From Kitasatospora sp040298565 (GTDB lineage: Bacteria > Actinomycetota > Actinomycetes > Streptomycetales > Streptomycetaceae): DNA of 11,691 nt. This document shows, piece by piece, positions 6,935 through 11,691 of this stretch. Made by a program: the position numbers and the translations under genes. Within the stretch, counting starts at the first letter, position 1. Every line of letters begins with the position of its first letter. The notes below the pieces were generated by a model. The model was not told the origin of the DNA, searched no databases, and was given only the letters and a program-made list of their open reading frames with translations. The stretch lies in assembly GCF_040298565.1 (NCBI RefSeq), contig NZ_JBEPAK010000222.1, forward strand, positions 1-11,691, in the 5' to 3' direction.

Positions 6935-8524
6935 GTGAGCGACCTTCCCTTCGGATTCGGCGTTCCGCCCGAGGAGCCCGAGGACGGCAAGGCCAAGCCC
7001 GACGACGCGCAGAAGAAGAAGGACCAGGGCCCGGCCGGCTCGGGCGACAGCGGCCCGCAGCCCTTCGGCTTCGGGGCCGGCAACCCCTTCGGCGCGATCT
7101 TCGGCATGCCCGGCGCCCCGGGCGGCCCCGGCGGCGCCGGCGCCGACAACCCGTTCGCCGCGATGTTCGGCGGCCTCAACCCCGGTGACCTCGGCGCGGC
7201 GTTCCAGCAGCTCGGCCAGATGCTGTCCTTCGAGGGCGGCCCCGTGAACTGGGACCTCGCCACCAACATCGCCCGGCAGACCGTCGTCGCCGAACCCGCC
7301 GAGGGCAAGAGCAAGGACCGCTCGGTCAGCGCCGCGGAACGCGCCGCCGTCGCCGAGGCCGTCCGCCTTGCCGACCTGTGGCTCGACGGCGTCACTGAGT
7401 TCCCCTCCGGCGCCGGCACCGCCGTCGCCTGGAGCCGCGCCGAATGGATCGAGGCCACCCTCCCGGTCTGGAAGGACCTCGTCGACCCCCTCGCCGAACG
7501 CGTCGGCAACGCCATGGGCGGCGTCCTGCCCGAGGAGATGCAGGCCATGGCCGGCCCGCTGATGGGCATGATGCGCTCCATGGGCGGCGCCATGTTCGGC
7601 ACCCAGATCGGCCAGGCCCTCGGCGCGCTCGCCGCCGAGGTCGTCGGCTCCACCGACATCGGCCTGCCGCTCGCCCCGACCGGCAAGGCCGCCCTCCTGC
7701 CGCAGAACGTCGCCGAGTTCGGCGAGGGCCTCAACGTGCCCGCCGAGGAGGTCCGGCTCTACCTCGCCCTGCGCGAAGCCGCCCACCAGCGGCTCTTCGC
7801 CCACGTGCCGTGGCTGCGCGCCCACCTGCTCGGCGCCGTCGAGGCCTACGCGCGCGGCATCAAGGTCGACACCTCCCGCATGGAGGAACTCGTCGGCCAG
7901 CTCGACCCGAGCAACCCCGAGGCCCTCCAGGACGCCCTGGCCGGCGGCCTGCTCCAGCCCGAGGACACCCCCGAGCAGAAGGCCGCGCTCGCCCGCCTGG
8001 AAACCGCGCTCGCCCTCGTCGAGGGCTGGGTCGACGCCGTCGTCCACGCGGCCGCCGCGCCCCACCTGCCGCAGGCCGGCGCGCTGCGCGAGACCGTCCG
8101 CCGCCGCCGCGCGGCCGGCGGACCGGCCGAGCAGACCTTCGCCACCCTGGTGGGCCTGGAACTGCGACCCCGCCGCCTGCGCGACGCCTCCCGGCTGTGG
8201 GCGCTGCTCGCCGACGCCCGCGGCGTCGAGGGCCGCGACGCCCTCTGGGAGCACCCCGACATGCTGCCCACCGCCGCCGACCTGGACGACCCGGACGCCT
8301 TCGTGCACCGCGGTGGCGGCGGCGACCTGGAGGGCGGGATCGACTTCGACGCCTTCGACAAGCTGCTGGGCGAGGCTGCGGCCGGCAAGCCCGACCTGAC
8401 CAAGGGCGACCGGCCCGGGAGCGACCGGTCCGGCACCGACCGGCCGAACACCGACCAGCCGAACACCGAGCAGCCGAATACCGACGAGGGCGGCACCGAC
8501 GGGAAGGGCGAGCCCACCGCATGA
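6935..8524 (+). CDS. Zincin_2 (DUF2342) family metalloprotease-like protein
   Basis: A 529-residue protein from the GTG at 6935 (MSDLPFGFGVPPEEP). GAGGA lies four bases upstream and homologues, as I remember them, begin with this PFGFG segment; the in-frame ATG at 6908 is the alternative. Residues 1-90 are low-complexity (PFGFG twice, GAIFGMPGAPGGPGGAG). A helical domain follows with the family-typical GAMFGTQIGQALGALAAEVV and DIGLPLAP. The signature helix is LREAAHQRLFAHVPWL, with Glu281 and His284 in R-E-A-A-H: the first histidine of a canonical HExxH is Arg280. Automatic pipelines call such proteins zinc-dependent metalloproteases or putative hydrolases (PF10103), but activity is not demonstrated by this sequence. 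Residues 492-526 are seven acidic five-residue repeats. It is the first gene of an operon with the Nudix gene (ATGA overlap). No signal peptide; likely cytoplasmic. Confidence 0.88.
   Translation: MSDLPFGFGVPPEEPEDGKAKPDDAQKKKDQGPAGSGDSGPQPFGFGAGNPFGAIFGMPGAPGGPGGAGADNPFAAMFGGLNPGDLGAAFQQLGQMLSFEGGPVNWDLATNIARQTVVAEPAEGKSKDRSVSAAERAAVAEAVRLADLWLDGVTEFPSGAGTAVAWSRAEWIEATLPVWKDLVDPLAERVGNAMGGVLPEEMQAMAGPLMGMMRSMGGAMFGTQIGQALGALAAEVVGSTDIGLPLAPTGKAALLPQNVAEFGEGLNVPAEEVRLYLALREAAHQRLFAHVPWLRAHLLGAVEAYARGIKVDTSRMEELVGQLDPSNPEALQDALAGGLLQPEDTPEQKAALARLETALALVEGWVDAVVHAAAAPHLPQAGALRETVRRRRAAGGPAEQTFATLVGLELRPRRLRDASRLWALLADARGVEGRDALWEHPDMLPTAADLDDPDAFVHRGGGGDLEGGIDFDAFDKLLGEAAAGKPDLTKGDRPGSDRSGTDRPNTDQPNTEQPNTDEGGTDGKGEPTA
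8408..8512 (+). repeat. Seven 15-bp tandem units encoding a pentapeptide-repeat tail
   Basis: Units start at 8408, 8423, 8438, 8453, 8468, 8483 and 8498 and encode DRPGS, DRSGT, DRPNT, DQPNT, EQPNT, DEGGT and DGKGE. The middle three are nearly identical in DNA (GACCrGCCGAACACC pattern), while the ends have diverged. The 15-bp period keeps frame. The repeats form an acidic, hydrophilic, presumably disordered C-terminus of the metalloprotease-like protein and probably vary in copy number between strains. Confidence 0.88.
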
Positions 8525-9108
8525 CCGCCACCGGCACGTCCGCGCCCACCCTGCACGCGGACGCGGTCCGCACCCTGACCGACTGGCGGCCCGCCGAGGA
8601 GGACCAGGAACAGCTGCGCCGCGACTACCTGGCCCACCTGGCCGACCAGCCCGAGGGCCTGTACCGCTCCTGCCTGCCCGCCCACATCACGGCGAGCGCG
8701 GCGGTCGTCGACCCGGCCGCCGGGCGGGTGCTGCTCACCCTGCACCCCAAGGTCGGCAGGTGGCTGCAGATGGGCGGGCACTGCGAGCCCGGCGATGCCG
8801 ACCTCGCCTCGGCCGCGCTCCGCGAGGCCGTCGAGGAGTCCGGCATCCCCGACCTGACCCTGCTGCGCGAGAACGGTAGCCCCGTACCGGCCAAGCTGGA
8901 CCGCCACCTGGTCCGCTGCGCCGGCAAGGACCGGCCGGAGAACACCCACCTGGACGTCCAGTACATCGCGCTGGCCCCCGCCGGAGCGCGGGCACTGATC
9001 AGCGAGGAGTCGCTGGACCTCCGCTGGTTCGACTACGACCGGCTGCCGGACCTCACCGACCACTCGGTGCGCGACCTGGTCGCCCGGGCGAGGCGACTGA
9101 CCGGCTGA
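8521..9108 (+). CDS. Nudix hydrolase
   Basis: A 195-residue cytoplasmic enzyme of the family that hydrolyses nucleoside diphosphates linked to another group, using divalent metal. The Nudix box is at residues 86-109: GHCEPGDADLASAALREAVEESGI. The REAVEESG core with Glu102, Glu105 and Glu106 is intact. Compared with GX5EX7REUXEEXGU the first Glu is Asp92 and one extra residue lies before the Arg, a variant common in the GGHxExGDxDL type of Nudix proteins. The preceding strand GRVLLTLHPKVGRWLQMGG is typical. The start ATG overlaps the TGA of the upstream gene (ATGA), so translation is probably coupled; there is no strong ribosome site of its own. Substrate cannot be told from sequence. A strong terminator begins 13 bp after the stop. 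Confidence 0.93.
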   Translation: MTATGTSAPTLHADAVRTLTDWRPAEEDQEQLRRDYLAHLADQPEGLYRSCLPAHITASAAVVDPAAGRVLLTLHPKVGRWLQMGGHCEPGDADLASAALREAVEESGIPDLTLLRENGSPVPAKLDRHLVRCAGKDRPENTHLDVQYIALAPAGARALISEESLDLRWFDYDRLPDLTDHSVRDLVARARRLTG

Positions 9109-9120
9109 GGTGCGACACGG

Positions 9121-9159
9121 AAAGGGGGCGCGGGCCGACACGGCCCGCGCCCCCTTTTT
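9121..9159 (+). terminator. Strong intrinsic terminator of the metalloprotease-Nudix operon
   Basis: A perfect 16-bp stem, AAAGGGGGCGCGGGCC (9121-9136) with GGCCCGCGCCCCCTTT (9142-9157), closes a five-base loop GACAC and runs into TTTTT (9155-9159). It starts 13 bp after the Nudix stop codon. On the opposite strand it would also form a hairpin, with A's before it and only TTT after it, so it may also stop the converging YgjP-like transcript, which ends at 9260. The rest of the gap to 9259 shows nothing further. Confidence 0.93.
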
Positions 9160-9259
9160 CGACGCCTCTCACCCGGTGATCCGCCGGCCCGCTCGGCCGT
9201 CCCAGCCCCGCCCAGCCAGGCCTCGGGCTCCGCGCTCCGCCACCCCGCCGCTCCCGGCC

Positions 9260-9988
9260 TCAACCGCAGGAGGCCGCCGGATCCCCGCCCGGGGCCCCGT
9301 GCCGCGCACCGGGGATGTGCGGCAACCGGGCCGCCGAGACCACACCCTCCAGATAGCCGCGCGCCCGCTCCGTCCGCGGGTAGGCCTCCAGCAGCGCCCA
9401 GAACGCCGGCCCGTGGTCCGGCACCAGCAGATGCGCGAGCTCGTGCAGCAGCACGTAGTCCACCACGTACTCCGGCATCCCCTGGAGCCGGTGCGACAGC
9501 CTGATCGTCCCCTCGCTGGGCGTGCACGACCCCCAGCGCGAATTCTGGTTGGTCACCCAGCGGACCTGCACCGGCACGGCCCGACCACCCAGGTAGGCGG
9601 CCGACAGCTCACGCGCCCGAGCCATCAGCGCGTCGTCCCCGAGGATCCGCCGGCGCTCCTGGGCGGCGAGCTTCTCCAGCATCTGCGCGACCCAGCGCTG
9701 CTCCTCGGCATGCGACATCCGGGCCGGGATCAGCACCACGGTGCGATCGCCCTCGCGGTAGGCGGAGACGGTACGGCTGCGGCGGGCGCTGCGCCGCACC
9801 TCCACCCGGCTGCGGTCGTGCGGATCCGGCGGCACCGCCCCGGTGGGCGGCTGCTGCGGTCTGGGCGGATCCTCGTGCTGCTTCTCGTCCGGGCGCCCGC
9901 GTGTGCTCGGCGCCGCCGCCTGGGACCCGGACGCTGCACGGGCACGCCGACGCGACGCCGGTGGACGGGAGTCCCGCTCGGCTGCCAT
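9260..9988 (-). CDS. YgjP/DUF45-type zinc metallopeptidase (M48-like annotation)
   Basis: A 242-residue protein. The first 60 residues are disordered and rich in Arg and Pro; the conserved part begins around VEVRRSARRSRTVSAYREGDRTVVLIPARMS. The YgjP/WLM-type motifs follow: NQNSRWGSCT (148-157) and the zinc-binding helix LLHELAHLLVPDHGPAFW, with His182, Glu183, His186 and a third ligand candidate His192. This HELAH-x5-H arrangement is the minizincin pattern of SprT/Wss1-like enzymes. All metal and acid/base residues are intact, so it is probably an active soluble peptidase; substrates are unknown. The ATG at 9988 has no Shine-Dalgarno sequence. A TAACGT ending eight bases upstream on the minus strand could be the -10 of a nearly leaderless mRNA, and a downstream start near residue 62 cannot be excluded. 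It is divergent from the ThiF-like gene and converges on the Nudix operon. Confidence 0.9.
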   Translation of the reverse strand: MAAERDSRPPASRRRARAASGSQAAAPSTRGRPDEKQHEDPPRPQQPPTGAVPPDPHDRSRVEVRRSARRSRTVSAYREGDRTVVLIPARMSHAEEQRWVAQMLEKLAAQERRRILGDDALMARARELSAAYLGGRAVPVQVRWVTNQNSRWGSCTPSEGTIRLSHRLQGMPEYVVDYVLLHELAHLLVPDHGPAFWALLEAYPRTERARGYLEGVVSAARLPHIPGARHGAPGGDPAASCG

Positions 9989-10042
9989 GGCACACGACGT
10001 TACCCGGTACCACTGACAGAAGTCCGCTGCCGTGGCCGAAAT

Positions 10043-10069
10043 CTTTCGTGGAGCGATCGGGAACGAAAG
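10043..10069. promoter_or_regulatory. Inverted repeat in the YgjP-like/ThiF-like divergent gap
   Basis: CTTTCGT (10043-10049) and ACGAAAG (10063-10069) are perfect 7-base inverted arms around a 13-base spacer that itself contains CGATCG (10054-10059). Half-site centres are 20 bp apart, two helical turns, as for a dimeric repressor. It lies 55 bp upstream of the YgjP-like start and about 174 bp upstream of the ThiF-like start. Confidence 0.4.
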
Positions 10070-10112
10070 GCCGACGGAGGGTGCCCGGGAACCGACCTAC
10101 GGGGGGCGGACC

Positions 10113-10172
10113 AGTTATCCACAGGGCCTGCGAACGGATGGTGTGATCATGCGCCCGGACCTGTGGATAACT
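10113..10172. promoter_or_regulatory. Pair of perfect DnaA boxes in inverted orientation
   Basis: AGTTATCCACAGG (10113-10125) is repeated exactly as its reverse complement CCTGTGGATAACT (10160-10172), with 34 bases between. Each arm contains TTATCCACA, the high-affinity DnaA box consensus of E. coli; streptomycete oriC boxes mostly read TTGTCCACA, so this is one base from their preferred form. No AT-rich unwinding region, dnaA or dnaN is nearby, so it is not the origin. It ends 71 bp before the ThiF-like start and may be an extra-origin DnaA site or an operator of similar sequence. Confidence 0.65.
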
Positions 10173-10243
10173 TTCAGCACGCGGTCGGCGCCATGGGGCA
10201 TGCTGCGGTCAGCCGTCCCGAAACGATCGGAAGGGAGATCGCC

Positions 10244-11332
10244 GTGCGCCTCGCTCTGAAGCCCGCTCTGTCCCGCAGCTGGCGGGACTCCGACACCCTG
10301 CAGTTCGGCACCGTCACCCGCTACGCGGGCGTGCTCGACAACGCCGACAAGACCCTCTGCACGTTCCTCGGGCTGGTCGACGGGACGCGCGACCGGCCCG
10401 AGCTCCTGGAGGCCGGCGAACGGATCGGCCTCGGTCGCGGCCCCACCGACACCCTGCTGACCGAACTGGAGGAGACGGGGCTGCTGGACGACGCGGAGGC
10501 GACCGAGCGCGCACTGTCCCGCTTCCCCCAGCCCCACCGGGACCTCCTCGGGCCCGACCTCGCCTCGCTCTCCCTGGTCCACTCCGGCCCGGGCGCCGCA
10601 CCGGCCGTCCTGACCCGCCGGTCCGGGACCCGCATCGAGGTGCGCGGCGCCGGCCGGGTCGGCGCCGCCGTGGCGGCGGTGCTCGCCGCGGCCGGCACCG
10701 GCACCGTCACGGTGGCCGACGGCGGGCGGGTCAAACCCGGCGACTGCTCGCCCGCGGGTCTGCCGCCCGCCGACATCGGACGGCTGCGTTCCACGGCCGC
10801 CCGGGAGGCCGTGCAACGGGCCGCGGGCCGGCCATTGGTGCCCCTGCCGAGGCGGAAGCCCGACGGCCCGCCGCCGGACTTCGTGGTCCTCGCACCCCGG
10901 GACGGCAGCGCCGCCTTCGCCGGCGGGACGTACGAGGCCAAACTGCTGCTCCGGGCCGGGGTGCCACATCTGTACGTCGGCGTGGTCGAGGAGTTCGGCA
11001 TCGTCGGGCCGCTGGTCATCCCGGGCCGCTCGGCGTGCGGGCACTGCCTGGTGCTGCGGCGGGAGGACGAGGACGCCGCCTGGCCGCGGCTCCTGGCGCA
11101 ACTGGCGAACAACGGACCGGGCCGACCCCGCACCCCGGCCTGCGACACGGCCCTGGCGACGGCTGTCGCCGGACTGGCGGCCCTGCACACCCAGGTGTTC
11201 CTGGACGGCGGCCGACCCCCGAGCGTCGACGGCTGGTGCGAGGTGTCGGCGAGCGAGGGCATGCCGCGCCGCCTGCGGCTGCGGGGACACCCGGACTGCG
11301 GCTGCCTCTGGCAGCCGCAGTCGCCGGGCTGA
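10244..11332 (+). CDS. ThiF/E1-like protein resembling TOMM cyclodehydratase leader-binding proteins
   Basis: A 362-residue cytoplasmic protein from the GTG at 10244, with GGGAG six bases upstream. Residues about 15-85 look like a small winged-helix or RRE-type domain (DTLQFGTVTRYAGVLDNADK, then FLGLVDGTRDRPELL and LLTELEETGLLDD). The Rossmann core carries GAGRVG (135-140) and the strand TVTVADGGRV (Asp159). After it, the NxxRQ-type segment that completes the ATP site of MoeB and ThiF is missing and reads KPGDCSPAGL. Metal-ligand cysteines remain as CGHC (265, 268) and a terminal HPDCGC (352, 354), CxxC plus CxC instead of two CxxC. This combination is typical of the E1-like C protein of thiazole/oxazole-modified peptide pathways, where the fold binds a leader peptide rather than adenylating a carrier. 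No precursor, YcaO or dehydrogenase gene is in the window. It could be a degenerate adenylyltransferase with another role. Confidence 0.8.
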   Translation: MRLALKPALSRSWRDSDTLQFGTVTRYAGVLDNADKTLCTFLGLVDGTRDRPELLEAGERIGLGRGPTDTLLTELEETGLLDDAEATERALSRFPQPHRDLLGPDLASLSLVHSGPGAAPAVLTRRSGTRIEVRGAGRVGAAVAAVLAAAGTGTVTVADGGRVKPGDCSPAGLPPADIGRLRSTAAREAVQRAAGRPLVPLPRRKPDGPPPDFVVLAPRDGSAAFAGGTYEAKLLLRAGVPHLYVGVVEEFGIVGPLVIPGRSACGHCLVLRREDEDAAWPRLLAQLANNGPGRPRTPACDTALATAVAGLAALHTQVFLDGGRPPSVDGWCEVSASEGMPRRLRLRGHPDCGCLWQPQSPG

Positions 11333-11353
11333 GGCGCCGTCGAGCGAGGTGGA

Positions 11354-11375
11354 GGGAGGAAGGGAGGGAGGAGGG
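11354..11375 (+). other. G-quadruplex motif after the ThiF-like gene
   Basis: Four GGG runs at 11354-11356, 11362-11364, 11366-11368 and 11373-11375 are separated by loops of 5, 1 and 4 bases, satisfying the common G3N1-7 rule on the coding strand. It lies within an almost pure purine tract, 21 bp after the ThiF-like stop. In RNA it could slow polymerase or protect the 3' end in place of a terminator. Confidence 0.6.
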
Positions 11376-11475
11376 AGGAGCGGAAGCTTCCCGGGAACGG
11401 GCACGGCGGCTGCGGGGCTCAGCAGCAGGCCGACCTGGATCCGGAGCAGAGACGGGCGAGCCGCCCGGCCGAGCG

Positions 11476-11618
11476 AGCCCACGGCCAGGTGAGCTCGTGG
11501 CCCAGTGCACGGATGGCCAAGCGCACCCATGGCCAGGTGCCCCACGGCGACGTGCACCCGCGGCCAGGCACACCCACGGCTAGGTGCACCCGCGGCCAGG
11601 TGCACCCATGGCCCGCGC
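11476..11618. repeat. Nine-copy 16-bp tandem repeat array
   Basis: Units start at 11476, 11492, 11508, 11524, 11540 (15 bp), 11555, 11571, 11587 and 11603; the last is partly degenerate. The consensus is CACCCRYGGCCAGGTG. Each unit begins CACC and ends GGTG, so it is itself an inverted repeat, and unit junctions such as 11583-11590 and 11599-11606 make the 8-base palindrome GGTGCACC. The copies nearest the right end are the most alike. There is no spacer between units, so it is not CRISPR. Confidence 0.9.
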
Positions 11619-11691
11619 CCTGCCTGGGGCAGGGGGGCGCGGGGGGCGGGGGCCGGCGGGAGGAGAGGGAGGGGGGGGGGGCGGAGGTGTG

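Larger units (their letters stand above)
11333..11691. other. 359-bp end region without a recognisable gene
   Basis: No frame here looks coding: the dominant repeat has a 16-bp period that would break any reading frame. It contains a purine tract (11346-11386), a 16-bp tandem array (11476-11618), a 7-bp-stem hairpin CCCTGCC-TGG-GGCAGGG (11618-11634) with no T tract, and a G-rich end including a run of 11 G (11671-11681). No intrinsic terminator for the ThiF-like gene is evident. Confidence 0.6.

Noticed and set aside
6731..8308. Long minus-strand open frame opposite the metalloprotease-like gene
   Set aside because: Gly/Ala/Val/Glu-rich antisense shadow; the plus strand carries the family motifs, the ATGA overlap and the terminator.
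10113..10172. Replication origin
   Set aside because: Only two boxes, no AT-rich region, and no dnaA, dnaN, parAB or rpmH neighbours.
10115..11605. Minus-strand open frame spanning the ThiF-like gene and the 16-bp array
   Set aside because: It is antisense to the ThiF-like gene and its N-terminus is only the translated repeat; no ribosome site or domain supports it.
11476..11618. CRISPR-like array
   Set aside because: The 16-bp units are contiguous without unique spacers and there are no cas genes in the window.

Overview
The window is high-GC actinobacterial chromosome. GC-rich third codon positions, GTG starts, GGAGG-type ribosome binding sites and the particular protein families point to Streptomycetaceae (Streptomyces or Kitasatospora); the genus cannot be fixed from this sequence alone. 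I see no transposase, integrase, phage gene, tRNA, rRNA or CRISPR array. The gene content looks like conserved core chromosome rather than an accessory island, and most of the unusual signal lies in intergenic DNA and in proteins with altered active sites.

Layout, left to right. (1) A seven-helix UPF0182 membrane protein on the minus strand runs off the left edge. It is divergent from a PPA1309-family protein at 2644-3216 (+); the shared 247-bp gap ends in three 24-bp tandem repeats, the last of which carries the ribosome binding site. (2) A minus-strand series follows: a secreted or membrane-anchored PDZ plus Lon-type protease (3288-4400), a 63-residue one-helix membrane protein (4443-4634), the molybdopterin synthase large subunit MoaE (4944-5384), and an extended SDR/epimerase-like protein with a C-terminal membrane tail and no YxxxK motif (5586-6734). 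(3) Divergent from that lies a two-gene plus-strand operon with an ATGA overlap: a Zincin_2 (DUF2342) metalloprotease-like protein (6935-8524) and a Nudix hydrolase (8521-9108), closed by a near-perfect 16-bp-stem terminator. (4) A YgjP/DUF45-type zinc metallopeptidase (9260-9988, minus) is divergent from a ThiF/E1-like protein (10244-11332, plus). Their shared gap holds two inverted repeats; one is a pair of perfect TTATCCACA DnaA boxes facing each other. (5) The last 359 bp hold no recognisable gene. They contain a G-quadruplex-type purine tract, nine copies of a 16-bp tandem repeat, and a G-rich end.

Functionally the genes do not form one obvious pathway. Three are protease-fold proteins (Lon-like, Zincin_2, YgjP-like), which suggests a protein quality-control or envelope flavour next to the UPF0182 membrane protein. 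MoaE belongs to molybdenum cofactor synthesis. The ThiF-like protein resembles the E1-like leader-binding proteins of RiPP (TOMM) clusters more than a working MoeB/ThiF, yet no precursor or other RiPP gene is visible here.
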